The notes: generated by a model not told the origin, from the letters alone. 64,000 nt of DNA from Bog-473 sp963763575 (GCA_963763575.1 CAVXPD010000004.1:310001-374000), one strand, 5' to 3'. Counted from the first letter of the stretch, positions 47,956 to 56,244 are shown. Program-made: numbers and translations.

Positions 47956-48330
47956 ATAATGGGCATTCCGTCCCTGGTCAGAGACGTTTGGACCTGTCGA
48001 GAGCGCAACTGAGCAGGCGGTGAGTCGCCCGCCAGGGACGGTCGGCGGCGGCCTGCGTGCCGAGCGCTGGAACTGTGCCGAGTCGGTGCTCTGGCGGCCC
48101 GAGAAGGTTGGGCCGTCCCGGTCGCTGATGGCCCCACGAAGTATCTGTGCTCGAGGAGCCGGTCGGCGAGCGCGTGATCTGAGCCGCGGCTGGAGCCTGA
48201 ATGCAACGGTGCCTCTTTCCTGTCGCGATATCTCTCTGAGCGATAGTCGAGCGCCCTCGCCAGAGTCGTCCCCGACTGCGACCATCCGAAGGCACGGTGT
48301 TTTTGCGGTGTTCTCGGCGGTCGTATGCGA

Positions 48331-48348
48331 CGCAACGGACGCGTTGCG
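48331..48348. terminator. Short hairpin CGCAACG-ggac(g)-CGTTGCG
   Basis: CGCAACG (48331-48337) pairs with CGTTGCG (48342-48348) around a 4-base loop, seven bases before the larger hairpin. A tandem pair of stems downstream of a minus-strand operon end suggests a transcript terminus. Confidence 0.4.
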
Positions 48349-48354
48349 CGCGAC

Positions 48355-48385
48355 TGTATAGGGGCTCGGCCTGAGCCCCTATACA
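48355..48385. terminator. Perfect 13-bp hairpin TGTATAGGGGCTC / GAGCCCCTATACA
   Basis: The stem spans 48355-48367 and 48373-48385 with a GGCCT loop. Its length and perfection are exceptional for this window. It lies 139 bases beyond the thiolase stop in a gene-free stretch, so it is a terminator or the 3' end of an unannotated small RNA. Confidence 0.6.
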
Positions 48386-48523
48386 CATGGAGAATGAGCG
48401 GCCGACGCCGCACATACGTCCCGGACGAAAACTCACCGAAGACTCGCCACTCGGCGCGCCACCGCGCAACTCCAGGCCGCTCAGGCCGGCCCTTCCATCT
48501 CGAAAAGTGATCGCCTGGAGGAA

Positions 48524-49702
48524 TCAGCGATCGACGCCCAGCACCAGCCCGCTGGTCGGAACTCCCGTACCGGCCGTCACCACGACGTGCTCGAGCCCGG
48601 CGACCTGGTTCACGGACGTGCTGCGGACCAGCCGGACCGCCTCGGCGATGCCGTTCATGCCGTGCAGGTACGCCTCACCGAGCTGGCCGCCGTGCGTGTT
48701 GACGGGGAGTGCGCCTCCCAGTTCGATCCGACCGTCACGGACGAAGTCCTTCGCCTCCCCCTTCGGGCAGAAGCCGAGCTCTTCGAGTTGGTAGAGGACG
48801 TACGGCGTGAAGTGGTCGTAGAGGATGGCCGCCTGCATATCCTCGGGGCCGAGACCCGAGGTCTCCCAGAGCTGACGCGCCACGACCGACATCTCGGGCA
48901 AACCGAGCAGGTCGTCGCGGTAGTAGCTCGTCATCATGTCCTGGCCGGCTCCCGAACCCTGGACAGCCGCGCGCACGACCGCCGGCGAGGCGCGCAGGTC
49001 ACGGGCGCGCTCGAGCGAGGTCACCACCAGCGCCTGCCCGCCATCGGTCTCCTGGCAGCAGTCGAGCAGGTGGAGCGGCTCGACGATCCAGCGGCTGGCC
49101 TGGTGCTCCTCGAGCGTGATCGGCTGCTCGAAGAACCACGCTTTGGGGTTGGTCGCCGCGTGCTTGCGGTCAGCGACCGCGATGCGCCCGAGGTCCTCGC
49201 TCGTCGCCCCGGTGGCGTACAGGTAGCGCTGCGCCGCCATGGCCACCCACGAGGCCGGCGTCAGCAGTCCCACCGGAAGATAGGACGCCATGTGCGCGTT
49301 CTCTGCGTTGGGGATCGGGGTCCGGCCTTGCACCCCCATACCGAAGCGGCTGCCGGAGCGCTCGTTGAAGGCCCGGTAGCAGACGACCACGTCGGCCACG
49401 CCCGACGACACCGCCAACGCCGCCTGCTGGATGGTGGCGCACGCCGCGCCGCCCCCGTAGTGGATGCGGCTGAAGAAAGACAGGTCGCCGACGCCAAGGC
49501 TGCGGGCGATGTCGATGTCTGGGTTGGTGTCCGAGGAGAAGGTCACCATCCCTTGCACGTCGGACGGCGCGAGGCCGGCGTCGTCCAGCGCCGCGGCGAC
49601 GGCCTCGACGGCGAGGCGAAGCTCGGAGCGCCCCGAGTCCTTGGAGAATTCGGTGGCACCGATCCCGGCGATGGCGGTGGCGCCGGCGAACGAATGCGGC
49701 AT
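48524..49702 (-). CDS. ltp2: Ltp2-like thiolase-fold aldolase of steroid side-chain degradation
   Basis: 392 residues of thiolase fold. Family segments are 'TAIAGIGATEFSKDSGRSEL', 'GDLSFFSRIHYGGGAACATI', 'LLDCCQETDGGQALVVTSL', 'ILYDHFTPYVLYQLEELGF' and 'LPVNTHGGQLGEAYLHGMNG'. In the mycobacterial igr operon, Ltp2 splits the beta-hydroxy steroid side chain in complex with the DUF35 part of ChsH2. Here the ATG at 49702 overlaps the ChsH1-like stop (TGATG) and a ChsH2-like partner lies two genes upstream, so the context is the same. Confidence 0.85.
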   Translation of the reverse strand: MPHSFAGATAIAGIGATEFSKDSGRSELRLAVEAVAAALDDAGLAPSDVQGMVTFSSDTNPDIDIARSLGVGDLSFFSRIHYGGGAACATIQQAALAVSSGVADVVVCYRAFNERSGSRFGMGVQGRTPIPNAENAHMASYLPVGLLTPASWVAMAAQRYLYATGATSEDLGRIAVADRKHAATNPKAWFFEQPITLEEHQASRWIVEPLHLLDCCQETDGGQALVVTSLERARDLRASPAVVRAAVQGSGAGQDMMTSYYRDDLLGLPEMSVVARQLWETSGLGPEDMQAAILYDHFTPYVLYQLEELGFCPKGEAKDFVRDGRIELGGALPVNTHGGQLGEAYLHGMNGIAEAVRLVRSTSVNQVAGLEHVVVTAGTGVPTSGLVLGVDR

Positions 49703-50172
49703 CAGGACCGTCCGCCTTCGTCGCCCGCAGGCAGGATCACCCGGACCGTGCCCGTGACGTGGTCGCCCAGGTCGTTGGCGCCCCGGATGCTGACCGTGAC
49801 GGCGCCCGTCGTGCCGTCGACGCTCAGCGGGCCCTTCTCCGTGACCGCGCCGGTCAGCGTCATGGTGCAGTCGGGGTAGTTGGGAGCGCCGAGGCGGATG
49901 TTGACCTCGGTCAGGCGGCTGCGCGGTCCGGACCAGTCGGTGACGTACCGGCCGACCAGTCCGTTCGTCGTGAGGATGTTCATGAAGATGTCCTTCGACC
50001 CGCGCTCTTTGGCGAGGACCTGGTCATGGTGCACGTCCTGGTAGTCGCGGCTGGCGATGGCGCCCGACACGATCAACGTCCGGGTGATCGGCAGGACAAG
50101 CGTCGGCAGCTCGTCTCCTACCGAGACGCCGGAGAAGGTGGGGCCGGCCGCGTCCGGGACGACAGCCGTCAT
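49702..50172 (-). CDS. chsH1: ChsH1-like MaoC/hot-dog hydratase subunit
   Basis: 156 residues, single hot-dog fold. 'IVSGAIASRDYQDVHHDQVL' contains the hydratase-type Asp/His cluster, followed by 'KDIFMNILTTNGLVGRYVTD' and 'LTEVNIRLGAPNYPDCTMTL'. In the igr system ChsH1 forms a heterocomplex with the MaoC domain of ChsH2 to hydrate the unsaturated three-carbon side chain. The start at 50172 overlaps the FadE28-like stop by four bases (ATGA). Length and order fit that system. Confidence 0.85.
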   Translation of the reverse strand: MTAVVPDAAGPTFSGVSVGDELPTLVLPITRTLIVSGAIASRDYQDVHHDQVLAKERGSKDIFMNILTTNGLVGRYVTDWSGPRSRLTEVNIRLGAPNYPDCTMTLTGAVTEKGPLSVDGTTGAVTVSIRGANDLGDHVTGTVRVILPAGDEGGRS

Positions 50173-51320
50173 GGAGCCACCTCTGCGTTCGCCTGCGCCA
50201 ACGCCTCGGCCGCGAGTGACGCGCCGAGCTTGGCGAGCTGCGCGCTCGCACCACCGAGGAGCAGCTCCGTCTGCTTGCCCCAGAGGAAGTAGCGGTGGAT
50301 CGGGTAGGTGATGTCGGCCCCCATGCCGCCGTGCAGGTGCTGGGTCGCATGCACCGCGCGCTGGCCGCGCTCGGAGGCCTGCCACTTGGCCACCCGTGCC
50401 GCCTCCGCCGCGTCGCGACCTGTGTCATAGCGCCAAGCCGCGTTCTGCCAGGTGACCCGCATCGCCTCGATGTCGATGGCGGCGTCCGCCGCCCGCAGCA
50501 TGGTGCCCTGGAACGTCGAGAGCGGCCGGCCGAATTGGTGGCGAGTGTTGAGGTACGAAGCCGTCTGGGAGAGCGCGGCCTCGCAGACGCCGACCTGCAG
50601 CGCGCACAACCCGATGGTCGCTGCCGTGAGGAGGTCGTCGAGGGCGGACCGCCCGGCGGCGGGCGGCGCAAGGACCTCCTCGGCGGCGATGCGCACTCCC
50701 GCGAGGTGGAGGTGGGGGTGGATCTCGCGGTTGGTGGTCACCGCACGCTCGAGGGACACACCGGCGGCCCGTGGGTCGACGAGCGCGAGCAGCACCCCAC
50801 CGTCCCCGGTGTGCGCCGGGACGACGACGCGCGCGGCCAGGTGGGCTTGGGGCACGGCTAGCTCCGTGCCATGGAGCGCCCATCCGTCCCCGTCGGGCGT
50901 GGCCCGGACGGGCGGCGTCGACGTCGGGCTCGACGCGCTCCCGGTCAGCGCGGCCGTGAGGAACGTCCCGCCGCTCACGACGCCCGGAAGCCAGCGGGCG
51001 CGCTGATCGGCCGAACCGAAGCGGGCGATCGGCAGCGCGCCGAGCACCAGCGTGGCCCACAGGGGCGCCGGCGCCACGACGTTGCCCTGCGCCTCGAGCA
51101 GCAGGCCGAGCTCCATGAGGCCGCGACCGGTCCCGCCCTCCGAGTCGGGCACGGCGAGACCGAGGAGGTCGGCATCCGCCAGTGCCCGCCACAGGTCGTG
51201 GTCGACGCGGTCGTCGCTCCGTTCGACGGCGCCGACGCGCTCGGGATCCACCAGGCCACTGAACAGGCCGGTCGCCGCCTCGGAGACGGCGAGTTGCTCG
51301 TCGCTGAAGGCGAAGTCCAT
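50169..51320 (-). CDS. fadE28: FadE28-like acyl-CoA dehydrogenase subunit
   Basis: 383 residues. 'DFAFSDEQLAVSEAATGLFS', 'LADADLLGLAVPDSEGGTGR', 'SYLNTRHQFGRPLSTFQGTM' and 'HLHGGMGADITYPIHRYFLW' are acyl-CoA dehydrogenase features; the middle FAD and substrate loops are shortened and diverged. In mycobacteria FadE28 pairs with FadE29 as an alpha2-beta2 enzyme acting on the steroid three-carbon side chain. It starts one base inside the ChsH2-like stop (TGATG). Which subunit carries the catalytic base cannot be assigned by eye. Confidence 0.8.
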   Translation of the reverse strand: MDFAFSDEQLAVSEAATGLFSGLVDPERVGAVERSDDRVDHDLWRALADADLLGLAVPDSEGGTGRGLMELGLLLEAQGNVVAPAPLWATLVLGALPIARFGSADQRARWLPGVVSGGTFLTAALTGSASSPTSTPPVRATPDGDGWALHGTELAVPQAHLAARVVVPAHTGDGGVLLALVDPRAAGVSLERAVTTNREIHPHLHLAGVRIAAEEVLAPPAAGRSALDDLLTAATIGLCALQVGVCEAALSQTASYLNTRHQFGRPLSTFQGTMLRAADAAIDIEAMRVTWQNAAWRYDTGRDAAEAARVAKWQASERGQRAVHATQHLHGGMGADITYPIHRYFLWGKQTELLLGGASAQLAKLGASLAAEALAQANAEVAP

Positions 51321-52432
51321 CAGGTCCCCGCTCCGGCGGTGGCGCCCGCCGGCAAGAAGACCGGCAGCGATAGCTCGTCGTCGAAGTCCACGAACTCGGC
51401 GCGCAGCGGCATCCCGATCCGAATGTCGTCGCGTTCCATCGCGCCCAGGTTGGCCACGACGCGGGTGCCCTCCTCGAGCTCGATCAGGCCGATCGGCAGC
51501 GGGTATTCGAACGCCGGGACCTGCGGGTAGTGCACGACGACGTAGGAGTAGAGCGTGCCGCGGCCGCTCGAGACGACGGTGTCCCACTCGAGCGACCCAC
51601 AGTTGGCACACGCGGGCAGCGGCGGGTGGCGCAGCATCCCGCACGAGGTGCAGCGCTGGATCAACAGCTCGTGGGCGCGGGCGCCTTCGAACCAGAACGC
51701 GTTGTCCTGGGTGAGTGCGGGCCGCGGGCGGGGCGGCCGCGGCGGCTTGCGGTCGGGCGGCAGGTACTTCAGGATGCGGAAACGCATGGTGGCCGCGGGC
51801 TCGCCCGCGACGAACAGCGCCCGCACCTGCTCCTCGGTGAGCACACCGGCACCACCACCGCCGCCGCTCGCCCTGGCGCCGCCGCCGGCTCCGGCCGGGA
51901 TCGCGGAGTCGGGCACGACGACGTAGTCCTGCCGGGTGGTGACGAACCGGCCCGTGCCGAGACCGGTCCGCTTCGGCTCCGAGATCGACTCGATCACCGA
52001 GCCGACCAGCAGACGGTCCCCCACCATCAGCGGCCGCTCGTACTTCTGCTCGCAGTTGGTCGCCACCACCGAGGTCAGCCCCTCGTCGTCGAGGAGCTTC
52101 ATCATGCGATCCATCGGCCCGTCGCCCTGCGACGTGCCCGCCGCTCGTGCCTCCTCGACCTCGTTGGAGAGCTTGAGCCCACGCATGATCCAGGCCTGCA
52201 ACATCGCCGGCGGGGCGATCAAGCGCTCGTAGCCGGCCGCCCGCGCCGCCTCGTCTGACAGGTAGACGGGGTTCTCGTCGCCCATGGCCTCGACCCAGTG
52301 GCGGATCATGGGCATGTTCACCGCGTCCCACGACAGGGAGGGCGCGCCCGCCTCCTGCCCGACCAGCTCGGCCAGCTCCGCGCTGTGGTCCGGGTAGGGC
52401 GCCAGCTCCTCCAAACGCTCGGACTCGCTCAT
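51320..52432 (-). CDS. chsH2: ChsH2-like protein: MaoC domain fused to DUF35 (OB-fold zinc) domain
   Basis: 370 residues. The N-terminal hot-dog domain (about 30-180) reads 'MIRHWVEAMGDENPVYLSDE', 'LIAPPAMLQAWIMRG' and 'YERPLMVGDRLLVGSVIESI'. A Gly/Arg/Pro linker follows. The C-terminal DUF35 domain (about 240-360) has a zinc ribbon 'CTSCGMLRHPPLPACANCG' and the OB-fold 'GTLYSYVVVHYPQVPAFEYP'. In igr operons this dual protein hydrates with ChsH1 and anchors the Ltp2 aldolase. Start overlaps the FadE29-like stop (ATGA type). Confidence 0.88.
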   Translation of the reverse strand: MSESERLEELAPYPDHSAELAELVGQEAGAPSLSWDAVNMPMIRHWVEAMGDENPVYLSDEAARAAGYERLIAPPAMLQAWIMRGLKLSNEVEEARAAGTSQGDGPMDRMMKLLDDEGLTSVVATNCEQKYERPLMVGDRLLVGSVIESISEPKRTGLGTGRFVTTRQDYVVVPDSAIPAGAGGGARASGGGGGAGVLTEEQVRALFVAGEPAATMRFRILKYLPPDRKPPRPPRPRPALTQDNAFWFEGARAHELLIQRCTSCGMLRHPPLPACANCGSLEWDTVVSSGRGTLYSYVVVHYPQVPAFEYPLPIGLIELEEGTRVVANLGAMERDDIRIGMPLRAEFVDFDDELSLPVFLPAGATAGAGT

Positions 52433-53607
52433 CGAGCTCCCCGTGTCATGCCGAGCCCTGCCGTTGCCACGATCTCGCGCTGCACCTCGTTCACCCCGCC
52501 GCCGAACGTGTTGACCTGCGCCTGGCGCCCCGTTGCCTCGAGGCGGCCGCGCAATAGCGCACCGGGCGAACCCGGCGTCAGGTAGCCGGCGGCGCCGACG
52601 ACGCCCGAGAGCAGGCGCGCCACCTCGAGGATGCGCTCGGTCCCGAACACCTTGATCGACGAGGACTCGGCGCCGGTGAGCTCCCCGTCGGCCACGTGCA
52701 CCGCCATGCGCCAGTTGAGCAGCCACATGGCATCGAGCTCGGCCTTGCACTTGGCCAGGTCCATCTGCACCCAGGCCTGTTCGAGGACCGTGTGACCCTC
52801 GTCCGACGGCTCGGTCGCCGCCCAGGCCACGACGTCTTCGTAGAGGGACATGGCGAGGCCGCTCCACGCGGCCAGCCCGACCCGCTCGTGGTTGAGCTGG
52901 GTCGTGATCATGCGCCAGCCCTCGTTCTCGTCGCCCACCCGGTTGGCCACCGGCACACGCACGTTGTCGTAGAAGGTCTGCGTCGTCGTGAGCCCGCCGA
53001 CGGTGTTGATGATGGAGCACGCGAAGCCGGGCGTGGCGGTGGGCAGGCAGAGGATCGAGATGCCCTTGTGCTTGGGAGCATCGGGGTCCGTGCGCACGGC
53101 CAGCCACACGTAGTCCGCCATGTCGGCGCCCGAAGTGAAGATCTTGGCCCCGTTCACGACGTACTCCTCGCCGTCGCGCACGGCGCGGGTGCGCAGCGAG
53201 GCCAGGTCGGTCCCCGCCTCGGGCTCGGTGTAGCCGATGGCGAAGTTGAGCTCGCCGGCCAGGATCTTGGGCAGGAAGAACGACTTCTGCTCGTCGGTGC
53301 CGAAGCGCATGATCGTCGGGCCGACCGTGTTGATGGTGACGAACGGGAACGGCGCTCCGGCGCGCCGGGTCTCGTCGAAGAAGATGAACTGGTCCGTGGC
53401 CGGCCGGCCCTGCCCCCCGAACTCGGCCGGCCAGCCGATGCCGAGCCAGCGGTCCTTGCCGATCTGGCGCACCACCTCGCGCCAGGCGTCCCCGCCCTCG
53501 CCCCCCTCGGCCAGGCCCTCGCGCACCTCGTCCGTCAGCAGCTCGGCGTAGTAGCGCCGCAGCTCGGCGCGCAGCTGCTGCTGTTCGGGGCTCTCTTCGA
53601 GGAACAT
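52429..53607 (-). CDS. fadE29: FadE29-like acyl-CoA dehydrogenase
   Basis: 392 residues. 'RWLGIGWPAEFGGQGRPATD', 'INTVGPTIMRFGTDEQKSFF', 'FAIGYTEPEAGTDLASLRTR', 'KHKGISILCLPTATPGF' and the end 'TFGGGVNEVQREIVATAGLG' follow mycobacterial FadE29 closely. First gene of the five-gene operon (52429 down to 48524). ATG at 53607 with a KstR-type box 64 bases upstream and TACAGT (reverse strand 53669-53674) overlapping that box as a plausible -10. It should dehydrogenate a CoA-activated steroid side chain. Confidence 0.9.
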   Translation of the reverse strand: MFLEESPEQQQLRAELRRYYAELLTDEVREGLAEGGEGGDAWREVVRQIGKDRWLGIGWPAEFGGQGRPATDQFIFFDETRRAGAPFPFVTINTVGPTIMRFGTDEQKSFFLPKILAGELNFAIGYTEPEAGTDLASLRTRAVRDGEEYVVNGAKIFTSGADMADYVWLAVRTDPDAPKHKGISILCLPTATPGFACSIINTVGGLTTTQTFYDNVRVPVANRVGDENEGWRMITTQLNHERVGLAAWSGLAMSLYEDVVAWAATEPSDEGHTVLEQAWVQMDLAKCKAELDAMWLLNWRMAVHVADGELTGAESSSIKVFGTERILEVARLLSGVVGAAGYLTPGSPGALLRGRLEATGRQAQVNTFGGGVNEVQREIVATAGLGMTRGAR

Positions 53608-53670
53608 CGTGGGGCAGCCTCGCGTGGTCGCCGCGGTCCCTGCCAGGTCAAGGCCGCGCTGGCACAAAAC

Positions 53671-53684
53671 TGTAACACGTTCTC
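53671..53684. promoter_or_regulatory. KstR-type operator (reverse strand GAGAACGTGTTACA)
   Basis: Thirteen of the fourteen positions fit the dyad; the defined AAC and GTT are intact. It lies 64 bases upstream of the FadE29-like start and overlaps a TACAGT hexamer, so binding would block the igr-like operon. Confidence 0.72.
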
Positions 53685-53709
53685 GTTTCGGAGCGGGGCG
53701 AGAGGGACG

Positions 53710-54132
53710 TCAGGCTGGCTCCGGAAACCGCGACTGCAGCGTCCCGAGAAATTTGGTCCAGCCCTCTTGGTGCGACGCGCGGAAACTCTCGGGCAAGTCG
53801 TGGTGGGTGAGGGTCACGACGGTGTGGTCGCGGTCGGCCTCGAGGTCCACCTCGACCCAACTGCTCCCGGGCGGCAGTCCTTCCCTGTGCAGCACGCCCC
53901 AGGTGAAGACGACCCGGTGGGGCGGGTCGACCTCGATGAAGGTCCCCCGCGCCGGGTTGCCGTCCACGTCGATCGCGAAAACTCCTCCGGGATGGGGGTC
54001 GAGCTCCGCCGAGGTCGCGAGCCACTCGGTGATCAACCTTGGGTCGATGAAGTACTGAAAGACGATCTCCGGTGGCGCGGCGATGCGAACGCTGGCGACG
54101 ACTGACGGCATGGCCTCGCTGGAGGTGGTCAT
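53710..54132 (-). CDS. AHSA1/SRPBCC-domain protein
   Basis: 140 residues: 'ASVRIAAPPEIVFQYFIDPR', 'LITEWLATSAELDPHPGGVF', 'DVDGNPARGTFIEVDPPHRV', 'VFTWGVLHREGLPPGSSWVE' and 'HHDLPESFRASHQEGWTKFL'. This is the stress-associated AHSA1 branch of the helix-grip fold, commonly encoded beside ArsR regulators. The start overlaps the ArsR stop by four bases (ATGA), so both are translationally coupled. Ligand unknown. Confidence 0.85.
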   Translation of the reverse strand: MTTSSEAMPSVVASVRIAAPPEIVFQYFIDPRLITEWLATSAELDPHPGGVFAIDVDGNPARGTFIEVDPPHRVVFTWGVLHREGLPPGSSWVEVDLEADRDHTVVTLTHHDLPESFRASHQEGWTKFLGTLQSRFPEPA

Positions 54133-54488
54133 TTTGCTCCTTTTGTGGGATTCCTCGGCTGGTTGCCCTCGACGGCCGTCTTCAGCCGCTCGAGCGCGTC
54201 GGGCCAGAACTCGTCGAGCAGCTCGCGCACCGGCTCCAGCGAGTCATGCCGGAACCGGTAGATGCGGCGGGTTCCTTCGCGCCGCTCCTCGAGCAGCCCG
54301 GCCCGCTTGAGCACCATCAGGTGCTGGCTGACCGCCTGCTGGGTCAGGTCGAAATTGGCGGCGATCTGCCCTGCGGGAAGCTCGGCGTCGCGCACGAGGC
54401 GGATGATGGCACGGCGGTGCGGATCCGCCAGCGCCCGCAGGACCGCATCGGGTCCTGCGGGGCTCTCGGTGTCGTCGGGCGCCAGCAT
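54129..54488 (-). CDS. ArsR-family transcriptional regulator
   Basis: 119 residues. Winged helix: 'VLRALADPHRRAIIRLVRDA', 'ELPAGQIAANFDLTQQAVSQ', 'HLMVLKRAGLLEERREGTRR' and 'IYRFRHDSLEPVRELLDEFW'. This is the helix-turn-helix that binds near-palindromic operators; no metal-binding CxC is visible, so it belongs to the AHSA1-partner group rather than the metal sensors. It lies between two SRPBCC genes and probably represses all three through the twin palindromes at 55021-55052. Confidence 0.88.
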   Translation of the reverse strand: MLAPDDTESPAGPDAVLRALADPHRRAIIRLVRDAELPAGQIAANFDLTQQAVSQHLMVLKRAGLLEERREGTRRIYRFRHDSLEPVRELLDEFWPDALERLKTAVEGNQPRNPTKGAK

Positions 54489-54537
54489 GTCCGCATCATT
54501 CTCGACGGAGACTGGCGCCGCCGGGTCGATCGTCCCG

Positions 54538-54996
54538 TCAATCCTCTCGGTAGGGGTTGCCCTCGCCGGTCTCGGCGTACGCGACGAGGCTGGCCAGGTA
54601 GTGGGTCCAGCCGGCAAAGCACATCTCGTAGCACTCGAACTGCGGGACGAGCCCGACGTGCCGGAAATGCAGCTCGGTCTCCGAGCCCTTCGGCGTGAGC
54701 TCGAAGACGATCGTGGTCCCGTCCCACTCGGGGGTGTGCGGGGCTCGCTCGACGAACCACTCGATGCGCCCGGGCTCGAGCGACGCCACGTCCATCGTGA
54801 CGACACGTGAGCTCCCGAAGCCGACTTCGAGGACGTCTCCGACCTGGGCGGCGGACCCGCTCGTCGCGCCCCACCAACCGGCGACGCCCTCGGGCGTCGT
54901 CAGTGCGACGAGCACCTGCTCGGGGTTGGCGGCGATGGTCTTGACCGACGTGAAGTCTTGGTCGGCCCGGTTTCGGTTGCTGCTGGTGGTGGTCAC
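54538..54996 (-). CDS. AHSA1/SRPBCC-domain protein, first gene of the ArsR operon
   Basis: 152 residues: 'DFTSVKTIAANPEQVLVALT', 'TPEGVAGWWGATSGSAAQVG', 'DVLEVGFGSSRVVTMDVASL', 'WDGTTIVFELTPKGSETELH' and 'CYEMCFAGWTHYLASLVAYA'. Same helix-grip fold as the product of 53710-54132, but a distinct sequence. AAAGGAACC precedes the ATG at 54996. The promoter upstream carries two identical palindromes. Probably co-regulated with the ArsR gene 49 bases downstream. Confidence 0.85.
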   Translation of the reverse strand: MTTTSSNRNRADQDFTSVKTIAANPEQVLVALTTPEGVAGWWGATSGSAAQVGDVLEVGFGSSRVVTMDVASLEPGRIEWFVERAPHTPEWDGTTIVFELTPKGSETELHFRHVGLVPQFECYEMCFAGWTHYLASLVAYAETGEGNPYRED

Positions 54997-55020
54997 AGGT
55001 TTGGTTCCTTTCGGTCATTC

Positions 55021-55052
55021 ACAAGTATCTACTTGTACAAGTATCTACTTGT
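55021..55052. promoter_or_regulatory. Twin ArsR-type operator, two identical 16-bp palindromes
   Basis: ACAAGTATCTACTTGT at 55021-55036 and again at 55037-55052: each is a perfect 7-bp dyad around TC, back to back with no spacer. This strongly suggests two dimers binding side by side. It lies just upstream of the SRPBCC/ArsR operon start at 54996. Confidence 0.85.
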
Positions 55053-55069
55053 TGAGATCCAAAAGTCAA
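55042..55069 (-). promoter_or_regulatory. Promoter of the ArsR/SRPBCC operon
   Basis: On the minus strand TTGACT (55064-55069) as -35 and TAGATA (55042-55047) as -10, spaced 16 bases. The -10 lies inside the second operator palindrome, as expected for repression. It overlaps the last bases of the glutaminase gene (55066-55069). Confidence 0.55.
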
Positions 55070-56112
55070 GCCCTCGCCGCGGCGGGCGCGAGGGGCGCCG
55101 CCGGGCCGGCAGCCGGCGCAGAGGTGAAGAGGTTGAGGCCGAGACGCTCCGACAGATACGTCGTGACCCGCTGGCCGCGCACGCTGTTGCCGGCGGGGTC
55201 CAGGGGCGGCGAATACGTCCCCACCCCGCCCTTGCCCGGGGACACGGTCACGATGCCGCCGCTCACGCCGCTCTTGCCGGGGAGACCGACGTCGAAGAGC
55301 CAGTCGCCCGACCGTTCGTAGAGCCCGCACGTGGCCAGGACCGCCAGCACGCGCCGGGAGCACTCGAGCGAGACGACGCGGACACGCGTCAGAGGGTTCA
55401 CGCCGCCATCGGCCAGCGTCGCTCCCATGACGGCCAGGTCGCGCGAGGTGATCCGCAACGCACACTGGCGTGTGTACAGGTCGGTGGCAATGTCCGGATC
55501 GCAGTACATGCGCCGGTAGCCGTAGAGCAGGTGCGCGATGCCCCGGTTGCGGAAGTTCGTCGCGATCTCGGATTCGTAGACGTCTTCGTCAACGGCCAGG
55601 TGGTGGCCGGCGAAGCCGGACAGTACGTCGGCGATCCCGGCGAACTTCTCGCGGGCCGTGCGGCCGGGCACGAGGCTCGCGGTGGCGAGCGCACCGGCGT
55701 TGACCATCGGGTTCATGGTGCGGTCGGCGTTGAGCTCAATGGCCATCACCGAGTCGAAAGGCAGCCCGGTGGGGTTGACCCCGAGCAGGTGACGAACCTT
55801 TTCCGGACCGAGCGCATCGAGCACCAGGGCGAAGACGAAGACCTTCGAAATGCTCTGGATGGTGAACGCCACATCCGAGTCGCCGATGGCGAAGGTGCGG
55901 CCGTTCACACCCGCCACGCACACGCCGAAGGCGTCGGCGGGCGCCGCAGCGAGTGCGGGGATGTAGTCGGCGACCCTGCCCTCGTCGAGATGGCGAAACT
56001 GCTCGTAGCCGGCCGCGACCTCCGCCCGCACGTCGACGTCGGCCGGGAGGATCCCGGTCGAGATGTACGCCTCGTCGTGGTCGAGCCCGTCGGAGATGCC
56101 GTCGTCGTTCAT
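55066..56112 (-). CDS. glsA: Glutaminase A
   Basis: 348 residues of serine beta-lactamase-like fold. Ser87-x-x-Lys90 in 'FTIQSISKVFVF' is the catalytic pair. Further signatures are 'NPMVNAGALATASLV', 'NFRNRGIAHLLYGY', 'VRVVSLECSRRVL' and 'VGLPGKSGVSGGIVTVSPG'. It hydrolyses glutamine to glutamate and ammonia. The ATG at 56112 gives a normal length; a GAGAAT hexamer six bases upstream hints at leaderless initiation. Divergent from the CYP125-like gene. Confidence 0.92.
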   Translation of the reverse strand: MNDDGISDGLDHDEAYISTGILPADVDVRAEVAAGYEQFRHLDEGRVADYIPALAAAPADAFGVCVAGVNGRTFAIGDSDVAFTIQSISKVFVFALVLDALGPEKVRHLLGVNPTGLPFDSVMAIELNADRTMNPMVNAGALATASLVPGRTAREKFAGIADVLSGFAGHHLAVDEDVYESEIATNFRNRGIAHLLYGYRRMYCDPDIATDLYTRQCALRITSRDLAVMGATLADGGVNPLTRVRVVSLECSRRVLAVLATCGLYERSGDWLFDVGLPGKSGVSGGIVTVSPGKGGVGTYSPPLDPAGNSVRGQRVTTYLSERLGLNLFTSAPAAGPAAPLAPAAARA

Positions 56113-56244
56113 GAACGCATTCTCACGGGTGCGGTGCTCCCCGCCTACGGACCTGGGGCCCCGACGCCCTGATCCGCCGGTCGGACCGGGAGCCTCTGGG
56201 CTCGCCGCCTCATGTCCCCTCCCCTCACCGGGCCTATGATCGAC

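Larger units (their letters stand above)
47956..48523. other. Gene-free stretch between LLM monooxygenase and the igr-like operon, with two hairpins
   Basis: About 570 bases without a convincing gene on either strand; short frames have unnatural composition. It contains a 13-bp hairpin (48355-48385) and a 7-bp hairpin (48331-48348), described separately. It separates the divergent promoter side of the monooxygenase from the 3' end of the minus-strand thiolase operon. Confidence 0.55.

Noticed and set aside
48020..48361. Plus-strand frame of 113 residues in the gene-free stretch
   Set aside because: Composition is not protein-like (Ser/Arg/Ala mixture, no domain) and it runs into the strong hairpin.
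52500..52520. KstR-like GAACGTGTTGAC
   Set aside because: Lies inside the FadE29-like coding sequence and lacks the outer half-site bases; probably chance.
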